Shown in pieces: positions 8,784 through 17,887 of a stretch of DNA of 64,000 nucleotides; the stretch's first letter is position 1, and each line of letters starts with the position of its first letter. This DNA is from Salinisphaera sp963835375. GTDB lineage: Bacteria > Pseudomonadota > Gammaproteobacteria > Nevskiales > Salinisphaeraceae. The DNA lies in contig CAWIGB010000004.1 of NCBI GenBank assembly GCA_963835375.1, forward strand, positions 32,304 to 96,303. The letters are read 5' to 3'. The notes under the pieces are model-generated. The model saw only the letters and a list, made by a program, of their open reading frames with translations, was not told the origin of the DNA and did no database searches. Both the position numbers and the translations under genes were made by a program.

Positions 8784-9550
8784 GCGACGACGAGATCGAC
8801 GATAACGAACAGCCGTTGATGGCCCATCTGTTCGAGCTGCGTACGCGGGTGATCCGCATTGCGCTCGGCATTGTCGTGGTGTTTCTGCCCTGTTTCTATT
8901 TCTCCCGCTCGTTGTTCACGTACCTGTCGGGACCGCTGCTGGTGCACATGCCGCACCACAGCAGTCTCATCGCCACGGGTGTGACGGCGCCGTTTCTGGT
9001 GCCGATGAAGCTCTCGCTCATGGTCGCCTTCGCGGTCTCGCTGCCCTGGACGCTGTACCAGGTGTGGATGTTCATCGCGCCGGGCCTGTACATGGCCGAG
9101 CGACGGCTCGTCACACCGCTGCTGGTCTCCAGCACGCTGCTGTTCTATCTCGGCATGGCGTTCGCGTATTACGTCATCTTCCCGATTGTGTTCGGTTTCT
9201 TTGTATCGGTGGCGCCGGCCGGCGTGGCCGTGATGACCGACATCTCGAACTACCTCGATTTCGTGCTGAAGATGTTCATGGCCTTCGGCATCGCTTTCGA
9301 GTTGCCGGTCGCAATATTTCTCGTCGTCTGGGCCGGTTTCGTCACGCCGAAGCAGCTTGGCGGCTATCGGCCGTACGTGCTGGTCGCGGCGTTCGCGGCC
9401 GGTATGCTGCTTACGCCGCCGGACGTCATATCGCAGACGCTGCTCGCGGTACCGATCTACCTACTGTATGAAGTGGGGCTGTTCACTGCGCGCATGTTCG
9501 CGCCGGGCGCGCGCGAACGCGAACGCGAGCAGGAAACCGCGGACCGCTAG
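8780..9550 (+). CDS. tatC: Sec-independent translocase subunit TatC
   Basis: Six-helix membrane protein that binds the twin-arginine signal. 256 residues, normal length. The N-terminal cytoplasmic motif MAHLFELRTRVIR with the conserved Glu, the periplasmic loop before WMFIAPGLYMAERR (the FxxPGLxxxER motif) and the YYVIFPIVFGFF segment are present. The GTG at 8780 is taken as start because it overlaps the tatB stop by four bases (GTGA). Ends in an Arg/Glu-rich tail. No clear terminator follows. Confidence 0.97.
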   Translation: MSDDEIDDNEQPLMAHLFELRTRVIRIALGIVVVFLPCFYFSRSLFTYLSGPLLVHMPHHSSLIATGVTAPFLVPMKLSLMVAFAVSLPWTLYQVWMFIAPGLYMAERRLVTPLLVSSTLLFYLGMAFAYYVIFPIVFGFFVSVAPAGVAVMTDISNYLDFVLKMFMAFGIAFELPVAIFLVVWAGFVTPKQLGGYRPYVLVAAFAAGMLLTPPDVISQTLLAVPIYLLYEVGLFTARMFAPGAREREREQETADR

Positions 9551-9637
9551 GGTATGTTGCGATTGGCATAATTCAGGCCTAATTCATTGGCGGCGCGTAA
9601 CGTCCGGGTGTCTCTTACAACGCAGTAGGACGCCACC

Positions 9638-10408
9638 ATGTTCAAGAAGACCGCGATTGCTTTTGGCTTGGCCATTGTCACCGGCTCGGCGTTTGCCGCC
9701 TCTGGCATGGGGGCTTCGAGCGATACCAGCGCCGGGACGAGCGCCTCGGCGGTCGGTAGTCAGGCGAGCATGTCCGCCAGTGGTTCGCTTGCCGCCGAGT
9801 TCCACAAGCTCGACACCAACCACGACGGGGTGCTGAGCCCGAGCGAAGCAAAGGCTAACCCCAAGGTGGCCAAGCTTTACAATTCCATGGACACCAATGC
9901 GTCGATCAAGACCGATCCGCATGCCAAGAAGGGCGATGAAAGTGCGGGCGGTATCACGCTCAACCAGTTCGAGGCCGGAATGCAGGCGGCCCGTGGCGGC
10001 GCCGCGGGACCGGCGGTTTCCGGTGGCGAGACCTATACCGTCATGAAAAACGGCAGCAAGCGCGTGATGTCGGACTCGGCCGGGCAGACCGGCAATGCCA
10101 TGAATCGCACCCAACAGGGCATGCAGTCCGCCGGCCAGTCCATGAACAACACGGCTTCGCAGATGAATCAGAGTGCGCAGGATCGGATGTCCGGTATGCA
10201 GGACAACATGCAGGATCGCGCCTCGCGGAAACGCAGCAACATGCAGAGCCAGACCGATCGCATGCATAACAACGCGGCGCAGACGGTGCAGCAGTCGGGC
10301 CGTGCCATGTCGAATAACGGCATGAGCGCGAGCGGCAGCATGAACCAAGGTTCGACCGCGCAGCCGCAGCAGCAAAAGTCGGGCGATTATGGCAACAAGC
10401 AGTACTGA
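9638..10408 (+). CDS. Secreted EF-hand protein with Met/Gln/Asn-rich repetitive tail
   Basis: 256 residues, periplasmic or secreted by its signal peptide (MFKKTAIAFGLAIVTGSAFA, cleavage after AFA). Residues about 50-70 hold one canonical EF-hand calcium loop, DTNHDGVLSPSEA, and a weaker second acidic site. From residue about 145 the chain is Met, Gln, Asn and Ser rich with Met recurring about every seven residues (GMQSAGQSMNNTASQM), which suggests an amphipathic helix. A Ser/Ala/Gly linker separates signal and EF-hand. No catalytic domain was recognised; calcium-dependent stress or envelope protein is a guess. It stands alone, 87 bases after tatC, with a terminator about 125 bases downstream. 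Confidence 0.85.
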   Translation: MFKKTAIAFGLAIVTGSAFAASGMGASSDTSAGTSASAVGSQASMSASGSLAAEFHKLDTNHDGVLSPSEAKANPKVAKLYNSMDTNASIKTDPHAKKGDESAGGITLNQFEAGMQAARGGAAGPAVSGGETYTVMKNGSKRVMSDSAGQTGNAMNRTQQGMQSAGQSMNNTASQMNQSAQDRMSGMQDNMQDRASRKRSNMQSQTDRMHNNAAQTVQQSGRAMSNNGMSASGSMNQGSTAQPQQQKSGDYGNKQY

Positions 10409-10531
10409 GGCCTGAGCTCGCGGCAACAGTCGCGGTACGCGGGCTGACACAGCTCGCGTGACCCGACCCGCCGCCCCGTAGCTTCAAGGCGGCGGCGTCG
10501 ACCGGTCGCAGAGTCTGGATTCGATGGATCG

Positions 10532-10558
10532 AACCGGACTTGGCGGCCGGTTTTGTTT
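10532..10558 (+). terminator. Probable Rho-independent terminator
   Basis: Stem AACCGG / CCGGTT around a nine-base loop, followed by TTTTGTTTTG. It lies between the EF-hand gene and ureD and would end plus-strand transcription before the urease operon. An additional GC-rich inverted repeat without a T run is seen near 10471-10497. Confidence 0.6.
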
Positions 10559-10697
10559 TGTGTAGAAGATGACAGCTGAATCGCGCTCGGAGTGATCGAT
10601 CAGCTCGCCCACCGACATTGCCACGGACACGTCTTGGCCCGAACCCGGGTGGCGCGCTCGGCTCGATCTCACCATCGCGCGGCGCGGTGAACGCAGC

Positions 10698-11471
10698 GTG
10701 GCAACGCGGCGGCGTCATCGGGGCCCGGTTTACGTGCAGCGGCCGCTTTATCCCGAGCGGGACGGTACCGCGCACATCATGCTGCTGCATCCGCCAGGTG
10801 GCGTGGTTCAGGGCGACGAAATCGCCTTCGACATCGAGCTCGAGCCGAGCTCGCGGGCGCTGGTCACCACGCCGTCGGCGGCCAAGCTGTATCGATCTCC
10901 GGTTCGGGCCAGCCGGCAGTGCGCCCGCTTGCGTATCGGTGCCGCTGCCCAGATGGAGTGGCTGCCCCAGGAAACCATCGTGTTCGATGGGGCGCGGGCG
11001 GAGAATTCGCTCGATCTGGACCTGGCGTGCGATGCGCGCGCCATCACCTGGGATATCTGGACACTCGGCCGGCCCGCCGCGAACGAGGCCTTCAATAGCG
11101 GTCATTATGACGGCCGGTTGTGCGTGCGGGTCGACGATGAGCTGAAGTGGCACGAGCGCACGCTGGTGCCCGGCGCCGGGGAATCGTCCTTCCAGAAGGC
11201 ACGCTGGGGATTGAATGGTGCGCGCGCCATGGGCACGTTCATTGCTTATCGACCGGAAGGGTTCGATGAAACCGTGACGGCGGATATCCGGAGACAATGT
11301 GCGGAGCACGACATCGCCAGCGGCGTATCGGCGGTCGACGGCCTGTTGATCGTCCGGGCGACGGCGCGCGAAGCGCGATTGCTGCAGGCCCATTGCCACC
11401 GGTTGTGGCAATCGCTGCGGCCGCTGGTATTGAACAAATCGGCCGTTGTGCCCCGTATCTGGGCAACTTAG
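10698..11471 (+). CDS. ureD: Urease accessory protein UreD (UreH); start uncertain
   Basis: Scaffold of the UreDFG complex that activates the urease apoenzyme. From the GTG at 10698 the product has 257 residues: RRHRGPVYVQRPLYPE, HPPGGVVQGDEIAFDIELE, VTTPSAAKLYRS and EWLPQETIVFDGA are typical UreD segments. Conserved UreD sequence continues upstream in the same frame (WRARLDLTIARRGERS), so the natural start lies before 10698; going back the frame meets TGA at 10593-10595, and an in-frame ATG sits just before that at 10569. A base error or a non-standard start is likely. First gene of ureDABCEFG. Confidence 0.9.
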   Translation: MATRRRHRGPVYVQRPLYPERDGTAHIMLLHPPGGVVQGDEIAFDIELEPSSRALVTTPSAAKLYRSPVRASRQCARLRIGAAAQMEWLPQETIVFDGARAENSLDLDLACDARAITWDIWTLGRPAANEAFNSGHYDGRLCVRVDDELKWHERTLVPGAGESSFQKARWGLNGARAMGTFIAYRPEGFDETVTADIRRQCAEHDIASGVSAVDGLLIVRATAREARLLQAHCHRLWQSLRPLVLNKSAVVPRIWAT

Positions 11472-11656
11472 GCTCTGCGCCCCCGGCTAACGCCGGCCTG
11501 GGTATCGGGCCCACCGTCTCGGCGAATGTTTTGCGATTCGGCGGGCGGCGCAGGCGGCTGTCATTTTGGCACCTATTCGTGCATCAGCGCGCCGTACATC
11601 GATTGTCAGGCCGGGCTCGATCGACGTGCCGATCGCCCACCGAATGAGAATGCGCC

Positions 11657-11959
11657 ATGGAACTCACGCCTCGAGAAAAAGACAAGCTGCTGATCTTCTC
11701 GGCCGGGCTGCTCGCCGAGCGGCGTCGCGAGCGTGGTCTTAAGCTGAATTATCCCGAGGCCATGGCATTCATCGCCTCGGCGCTCATGGAAGGCGCCCGG
11801 GCGGGCCGCTCGGTGGCGGAGATGATGGACTACGGCCGCACGCTGCTCTCGCGTGAGGACGTCATGGAAGGCGTGCCGGAAATGCTGACCGAGGTCCAGG
11901 TCGAGGCGACGTTCACGGATGGCACCAAGCTCGTTACCGTCCACGACCCGATTGTCTGA
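11657..11959 (+). CDS. ureA: Urease gamma subunit UreA
   Basis: Smallest structural subunit of the nickel urease (urea to ammonia and carbamate). 100 residues, exact family length: MELTPREKDKLLIFSAGLLA, LNYPEAMAFIASALMEGARAG and the end VTVHDPIV. Seven bases before ureB. The 185 bases between ureD and ureA contain no ORF I can support. Confidence 0.98.
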   Translation: MELTPREKDKLLIFSAGLLAERRRERGLKLNYPEAMAFIASALMEGARAGRSVAEMMDYGRTLLSREDVMEGVPEMLTEVQVEATFTDGTKLVTVHDPIV

Positions 11960-11966
11960 GGTGGCC

Positions 11967-12287
11967 ATGATTCCAGGCGAAATTCTGCCGGCTGAAGGGG
12001 AGATCGAAATTAACGCGGGCCGGGAACGACGCGAGATCGAGGTCGCCAATACCGGCGATCGCCCGGTGCAGGTCGGGTCGCATTATCATTTCGCCGAGAC
12101 CAATCCGGCACTCGAGTTCGATCGAGCGGCAGCACGCGGGTTCCGGCTCGATGTACCAGCGGGCACGGCGATCCGCTTCGAACCCGGGGCCACGCGAACG
12201 GTTGCCCTGGTGGCCTACGTGGGCCGGCGCACCATCTATGGTTTTCATGGCCAGGTCATGGGCCCGCTAGATGAGGATTCGGCATGA
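11967..12287 (+). CDS. ureB: Urease beta subunit UreB
   Basis: 106 residues. MIPGEILPAEGEIEINAGRE, the VGSHYHFAETNPALEFDR segment and RFEPGATRTVALV are diagnostic. The start at 11967 is chosen by homology and the short GAGGTGG ribosome-binding site; the open frame also extends further upstream. Its stop overlaps the start of ureC by four bases. Confidence 0.98.
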   Translation: MIPGEILPAEGEIEINAGRERREIEVANTGDRPVQVGSHYHFAETNPALEFDRAAARGFRLDVPAGTAIRFEPGATRTVALVAYVGRRTIYGFHGQVMGPLDEDSA

Positions 12288-13987
12288 GCCATATGGATCG
12301 GACAGCCTATGCCGAGATGTTCGGGCCCGCAGCGGGTGATCGCGTGCGACTCGGCGATACGGCTCTGGTCATCGAGGTCGAATCCGATACCGGACATTAC
12401 GGCGACGAAGTGAAGTTCGGCGGCGGCAAGGTCGTGCGCGACGGGATGGGCCAGAGCCAGCACGACAACGATATCGCCGCCGATACGGTGATCACCAATG
12501 CCGTGATTGTCGACTGGTGGGGCATCGTCAAGGCCGACGTCGGCATCTCCGGCGGCCGAATCTCCGGCATCGGCAAGGCCGGCAATCCGGACGTCATGGA
12601 CGGCGTGCAGATCGTCATCGGGCCGGGCACCGAGATCATCGCCGGCGAGGGCCAGATCCTGACCGCCGGCGGTATCGATGCCCATATCCATTTCGTCTGC
12701 CCGCAGCAGATCGAGGAGGCGCTGGTATCGGGCGTGACCACCATGATCGGCGGCGGCACGGGGCCGGCGACGGGCACCAAGGCCACCACGGCCACGCCGG
12801 GGCCCTGGCACATGCACCGTATGCTCGAAGCGGCCGAGGCCTTTCCGATGAACCTCGGGTTTCTCGGCAAGGGCAATGGCAGTCTGCCCGGACCGTTGCA
12901 TGATCAGGTCGCGGCCGGGGCCTGCGGCTTGAAGCTGCATGAAGACTGGGGCACCACGCCGGCCGCCATCGACAACTGTCTGACCGTGGCGGATGAGACG
13001 GACGTACAGGTCGCCATCCATACCGATACGCTCAACGAATCCGGTTTCGTGGAGGACACGTTCGCGGCCTTCAAGCATCGCGTGATCCACACCTATCACA
13101 CCGAGGGGGCGGGCGGCGGCCATGCGCCGGACATCATCACGGCGGCCGGCAAGCCCAACGTGTTGCCGTCGAGCACCAACCCGACGCGGCCGTACACCGC
13201 CAATACGGTCGACGAGCACCTCGACATGCTCATGGTCTGTCATCACCTGAGCCCGTCGATCGCCGAGGACGTGGCGTTCGCCGATTCGCGGATCCGTCGC
13301 GAGACGATCGCCGCCGAGGATATCCTGCACGATCTGGGTGCGTTTTCGATGATCGCTTCCGATTCGCAGGCGATGGGTCGGGTGGGCGAGGTGATCACCC
13401 GCACCTGGCAGACCGCGCACAAGATGCGGGTCCAGCGCGGACCGGCACCGGGTGACTCCGAGCGGGCCGACAACGCGCGCGTGAAGCGTTATATCGCCAA
13501 GTACACCATCAACCCGGCGATCACCCACGGCATTGCCCGGGAGGTCGGTTCGGTCGAGGTCGGCAAGCTCGCTGATCTGGTGCTGTGGAAACCGGCGTTC
13601 TTCGGCACCAAGCCGGCCACGGTCATCAAGGGCGGCGTGATTGCCATGGCACCGATGGGCGACCCGAACGCGTCCATTCCCACGCCGCAGCCGGTGCACT
13701 ACCGCTCGATGTTCGGTGCCTACGGCCGTTCGGTTACCTCGACGTCGGTGACCTTCACCTCGGCTGCCGCGCTGTCTGCCGGCATTGGCGACCAACTCGG
13801 CCTCGCCAAGCGCCTGGTCGCGGTTGCCGATACCCGGCGACTTTCCAAGGCTGACATGCGCAACAATGATGCGCTGCCGCACATAGAAGTTGACCCTCAG
13901 ACGTATGACGTACGCGCCGACGGCGAACTTCTGGTTTGCGAACCGGCCGACGAACTGCCGCTGGCACAGCGTTATTTCCTGTTCTAA
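12284..13987 (+). CDS. ureC: Urease alpha (catalytic) subunit UreC
   Basis: 567 residues, full length and unbroken. All active-site residues can be placed with the usual numbering: nickel ligands His134 and His136 (DAHIHF), carbamylated Lys217 (GLKLHEDWG), His in AIHTDTLNESG and in GAGGGHAPD, the mobile-flap Cys-His (MVCHHLS) and the Asp ligand in ASDSQAMGR. It overlaps ureB by four bases. Clean reading frame over 1.7 kb shows that frame breaks elsewhere are local events. Confidence 0.99.
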   Translation: MSHMDRTAYAEMFGPAAGDRVRLGDTALVIEVESDTGHYGDEVKFGGGKVVRDGMGQSQHDNDIAADTVITNAVIVDWWGIVKADVGISGGRISGIGKAGNPDVMDGVQIVIGPGTEIIAGEGQILTAGGIDAHIHFVCPQQIEEALVSGVTTMIGGGTGPATGTKATTATPGPWHMHRMLEAAEAFPMNLGFLGKGNGSLPGPLHDQVAAGACGLKLHEDWGTTPAAIDNCLTVADETDVQVAIHTDTLNESGFVEDTFAAFKHRVIHTYHTEGAGGGHAPDIITAAGKPNVLPSSTNPTRPYTANTVDEHLDMLMVCHHLSPSIAEDVAFADSRIRRETIAAEDILHDLGAFSMIASDSQAMGRVGEVITRTWQTAHKMRVQRGPAPGDSERADNARVKRYIAKYTINPAITHGIAREVGSVEVGKLADLVLWKPAFFGTKPATVIKGGVIAMAPMGDPNASIPTPQPVHYRSMFGAYGRSVTSTSVTFTSAAALSAGIGDQLGLAKRLVAVADTRRLSKADMRNNDALPHIEVDPQTYDVRADGELLVCEPADELPLAQRYFLF

Positions 13988-14026
13988 TTCGGCCCCTCGT
14001 CCTCGACCTGCATGATCCATCTCCAC

Positions 14027-14569
<543 letters not shown>

Positions 14570-14577
<8 letters not shown>

Positions 14578-15266
14578 CGCCGGCCGCGACGCTCGCGCTG
14601 CAGCGATTGCTGCAACTGGCCAGCCCGTCGCTTCCGGTCGGCGCCTTCGCGTATTCCGAAGGCCTGGAAGCCGCCGTGGAACAGGGCGGGCTGCGCAGCG
14701 AAGCGGATGTACGTGACTGGCTCGCTGCCAGCCTTGAGGCCACGCTCGTACCGCTCGATCTCGCCGTGTATTTCCGTCTGCACGCCGCCTGGGAGGCAGG
14801 ATGCGTGGAGCGGGTCAGCCGATGGAGCCGTTATCTGCTGACCTCGCGCGAAACCGCCGAGCGACGGGCTCAGGAGCGCCATCTTGGGCACGCCCTGGCG
14901 ACCTTGCTCGATGGCATGCATGAGCCTGACGCCGGAGACTGGCGTCTCGGCGGGGCGCATGCCGGAGCCGTTTCGTTCGCGGCACTATGGGCGCTTGCCG
15001 CGACACGCTGGCATATCGAGTCGCGGATGGCTGCTTCCGGGCTGGCCTGGGCGTGGCTGGAAAATCAGGTTCTGGCAGCGGTGAAACTGGTGCCGTTGGG
15101 GCAGACGCAGGGCCAGCAATTGTTATTCGATCTGGCCGAACGCGTGCCAGGCGCTGTTGCGCGTGCGGCGGAACTTACCGACGCCGAACTGGGCGGTTCA
15201 CTGCCGGGCGTTGCGCTGGCCAGCACGGCACACGAAACCCTGTACTCGCGTCTTTACCGTTCCTGA
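14570..15266 (+). CDS. ureF: Urease accessory protein UreF
   Basis: Gates GTPase activity of UreG in the activation complex. About 231 residues: LTPAATLALQRLLQLASPSL, VGAFAYSEGLEAAVEQG, and HLGHALATLLDGMHEPDA-type helices, ending in TAHETLYSRLYRS. The ORF has no ATG in its own frame at the 5' end; the ATG at 14570 is followed by one surplus g (ATGGTTG for ATGTTG), which would give MLTPAATLAL. Without the correction, TTG at 14574 is the only start. Overlaps the corrected ureE stop. Confidence 0.92.
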
Positions 15267-15289
15267 CTGATCATCTGAATGAGGTACTG

Positions 15290-15901
15290 ATGGACAAGCA
15301 ATCCCCCCTGCGGGTCGGCATCGGCGGACCGGTCGGTTCGGGCAAGACCGCGCTTACCGATGCGTTGTGCAAGGCCATGCGCGGCCGCTATTCGATTGCC
15401 GTGGTCACCAACGACATCTATACCCGTGAGGATGCGGATTTCCTGATCCGCAGCGGCGCCTTGCCGGAGGAGCGCATTCGGGGCGTGGAGACCGGCGGTT
15501 GTCCGCATACCGCGATTCGCGAGGATGCCTCGGCGAACCTGGCCGCCATCGATCAGCTTGCCGCCGAGTTCGACGATCTGGATGTCATCCTGATCGAAAG
15601 CGGAGGAGACAATCTGGCCGCGACATTTTCACCGGAACTGTCGGACCTGACGTTGTATGTGATCGATGTTTCGGCCGGCGACAAGATCCCGCGCAAGGGC
15701 GGGCCCGGCATCACGCGCTCGGATCTTCTGGTGATCAACAAGACCGATCTCGCGCCGTATGTGGGCGCGTCGCTCGAGGTCATGGAGCGCGACGCGAAAA
15801 TGATGCGCGGCGAGCGCCCGACCCTGTTCACCAATCTGCGGGCCGGTGACGGGATCGAGGAAATCACCGCCTTTATCGAGCGTGAGGGCGTTCTGGCCTG
15901 A
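15290..15901 (+). CDS. ureG: Urease accessory GTPase UreG
   Basis: SIMIBI-class GTPase that delivers nickel. 203 residues: P-loop GIGGPVGSGKTALTDAL, metal-binding Cys-Pro-His in VETGGCPHTAIRED, ESGGDNLAATFSPELSD, and the guanine-specificity NKTDLAPYVG. A GAGG ribosome-binding site precedes the ATG at 15290. Last gene of the ure operon proper; 338 bases separate it from the permease. Confidence 0.99.
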   Translation: MDKQSPLRVGIGGPVGSGKTALTDALCKAMRGRYSIAVVTNDIYTREDADFLIRSGALPEERIRGVETGGCPHTAIREDASANLAAIDQLAAEFDDLDVILIESGGDNLAATFSPELSDLTLYVIDVSAGDKIPRKGGPGITRSDLLVINKTDLAPYVGASLEVMERDAKMMRGERPTLFTNLRAGDGIEEITAFIEREGVLA

Positions 15902-16239
15902 GTGATGCACGCTCATGGTGCGCATGCACCCTGAGCGAACTTCTGTGGCCCGCGGCTCGCCGCCGGTCTGTGGCCATTCATTTCGGGCGTCGCGCCCAAG
16001 GCCGCCCGAATATGTTCGGATTGCCGCAAGGCAAGGCGCGAGCCGCCGTTCATAGGGGTTGCCACGATCATCGCAACCACCCCGTCCGAGGCGATACCGG
16101 GCAGCAATACGGAGGCCGAGAGGTATCCGCAGCTCTCCGGCCGCACAGCCGGCGCGTTCGCGGCGTCGGGTATCGGCCGGCCCGTGCGGCTCGGCTACCG
16201 TGGCATCAACCTTGCAGCACATCGACCAAATTCCAAGGG
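15902..16239. other. Intergenic stretch between ureG and the NCS1 permease, with a possible dispersed repeat
   Basis: No gene is supported here; the permease frame stays open upstream but has no homology. Around 16006-16065 the sequence reads GCCCGAATATGTTCGGATTG then CCGCAAGGCAAGGCGCGAG, which resembles a stretch near 31108-31185 (GCCCGAATATACTCGAG on the plus strand and GCAAGACAAGGCGC on the minus strand). These shared pieces suggest members of a dispersed intergenic repeat family. The leader of the permease must also lie in this stretch. Confidence 0.4.
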
Positions 16240-17868
16240 ATGGTGGATGTGGCAGTCACAAGCGAAGAAATCACTCGGCCTCGGGAACAGCTCGCGGCGA
16301 AAAACGAGACACTGGAGGATTACACCCTGCGCTATGCGCCGCATTCGTTCCGGCGCTGGGGCCCGGCGACGGTCGCGATCACCGCGCTGGGCGGCATTGC
16401 CTATCTGGCCGATTTCTCGATCGGCGCGAGCATTGCCATCAGCTATGGCACGGCCAACGCCATTCTGGCGATTCTATTCGCGGCTGCGCTGATCTTCGTC
16501 ACCGGACTGCCGCTGGCCTACTACGCGGCGCGCTACAACATCGATCTGGACCTGATCACCCGCGGCTCGGGCTTCGGTTACTACGGCTCGGTGCTCACGG
16601 CGGTCATCTTCGCCTCGTTCACCTTCATCTTCTTTGCTCTCGAAGGGTCGATCATGGCTCAGGGGCTGCTGCTGGGGCTGGGCATTCCGTTATGGCTGGG
16701 CTATCTGGCATCGACACTGATCGTGCTGCCGCTGGTGATCTATGGCATGAAAGCCTTGTCCAAACTGCAGCTCTGGACCACGCCGTTCTGGCTGATCCTG
16801 ATGGCGGCGCCGGTGATCTATCTGGTGTCCGCCCAGCCCCAGGTCATCGGTGACTGGCTGGCATATACCGGCACCCAGGGGTACGGCGGGGTCAGCCTGG
16901 CCGCGGTGATGCTCGGTGCCGGCGTGGTGCTGGCGCTGATGGGCCAGATCGGCGAGCAGATCGACTATCTCCGCTTCATGCCGGCCAAGACCGAGGCCAA
17001 TCGCGGCCAGTGGTGGGCGGCGGTACTGGCGGCCGGCCCGGGCTGGGTGATTCTGGGCGCGATCAAGCAGATGATCGGAGCGCTGCTGGCGTTCTATCTG
17101 CTGTCCAAGGTTGCGAATTCGGCAGCGACCGAGCCGGTACGCCAGTTCGTCTCGATATTTTCCGACATGGTTCCGGCCTGGCTGGCGCTGGCTCTCGCGG
17201 TGGTTCTGGTGGTGATCAGCCAGATCAAGATCAACGTCACCAACGCCTACTCCGGATCGCTGGCCTGGACCAACGCCTTCACCCGCATCACCCGCCATTA
17301 CCCCGGCCGTGTGGTGTTCGTGGTTGTCAACGTGAGCATCGCGCTGGCGCTCATGGAAGGTGACATGTTCGCCGTGCTCAACAACATTCTGGGGTTCTAC
17401 TCGAACTGCGCGATCGCCTGGGTGGTGGTCGTGGCCACCGATATCGTCGTCAACAAGTATCTGCTCGGTATCTCGCCCAAACTGCCGGAGTTCCGCCGCG
17501 GCATGCTCTATCCGGTCAACCCGGTGGGCACGGTATCGTTCCTGCTGGCCGCCGGGTTGGCGATCGTGGCTTATTTCGGCGGATTTGGCAGCTTCCTGTC
17601 GTCATACCCGCCGCTGATTGCGGTCTTTCTGGGCGTGATCTGCCCGCCCGTTCTGGCGCTGGCCACCGGGGGCCGCTATTACCTCAGAAGCACGAATGAC
17701 GGGGTGGACACGCCGCGCTTCACGGCAGACGGTACACCGTCCGATCAGGGGTATGAATGCGGCGCCTGCAACGCCGAGTTCGAGCGACCGGACGTGCTGC
17801 ATTCGTCGCATCACGGCGGCGTCGTCTGTTCGCTCTGTCGTGCCGTCGAGCCGATCGGGGCAAGGTAA
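16240..17868 (+). CDS. NCS1-family permease (purine/cytosine/hydantoin/urea type) with C-terminal zinc-ribbon-like tail
   Basis: About 542 residues with some 12 hydrophobic helices from residue 40 to 480. ETLEDYTLRYAPHSFRRWGP, the TRGSGFGYYGSV loop and IGEQIDYLRFMPAK are typical of the nucleobase:cation symporter 1 group. The final 50 residues are soluble and carry CGACNAEFERPDVLHSSHHG and a second CSLC pair, a Cys-x2-Cys/His/Cys-x2-Cys pattern that looks like a zinc ribbon and is unusual for these permeases. Sitting between ureG and a nickel permease, it may import urea, a ureide or a purine that feeds urease, or its tail may sense metal. Start chosen at MVDVAVTSEE; the ribosome-binding site AAGGGA is very close, so GTG at 16243 or 16249 is possible. 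Confidence 0.85.
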   Translation: MVDVAVTSEEITRPREQLAAKNETLEDYTLRYAPHSFRRWGPATVAITALGGIAYLADFSIGASIAISYGTANAILAILFAAALIFVTGLPLAYYAARYNIDLDLITRGSGFGYYGSVLTAVIFASFTFIFFALEGSIMAQGLLLGLGIPLWLGYLASTLIVLPLVIYGMKALSKLQLWTTPFWLILMAAPVIYLVSAQPQVIGDWLAYTGTQGYGGVSLAAVMLGAGVVLALMGQIGEQIDYLRFMPAKTEANRGQWWAAVLAAGPGWVILGAIKQMIGALLAFYLLSKVANSAATEPVRQFVSIFSDMVPAWLALALAVVLVVISQIKINVTNAYSGSLAWTNAFTRITRHYPGRVVFVVVNVSIALALMEGDMFAVLNNILGFYSNCAIAWVVVVATDIVVNKYLLGISPKLPEFRRGMLYPVNPVGTVSFLLAAGLAIVAYFGGFGSFLSSYPPLIAVFLGVICPPVLALATGGRYYLRSTNDGVDTPRFTADGTPSDQGYECGACNAEFERPDVLHSSHHGGVVCSLCRAVEPIGAR

Positions 17869-17887
17869 GCGGCATGCGTGGTTTCGA

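Noticed and set aside
10569..10595. An eight-codon leader peptide before ureD
   Set aside because: It has no ribosome-binding site or attenuator-like structure and is better explained by a base error in the ureD start region.
11560..11600. Sigma-54-like promoter TGGCAC...GTGCA before ureA
   Set aside because: The gap between the GG and GC elements is 11 bases, not the strict 10, and the ureD-ureA genes look like one operon; in this indel-rich assembly it cannot be ruled out but is not supported.
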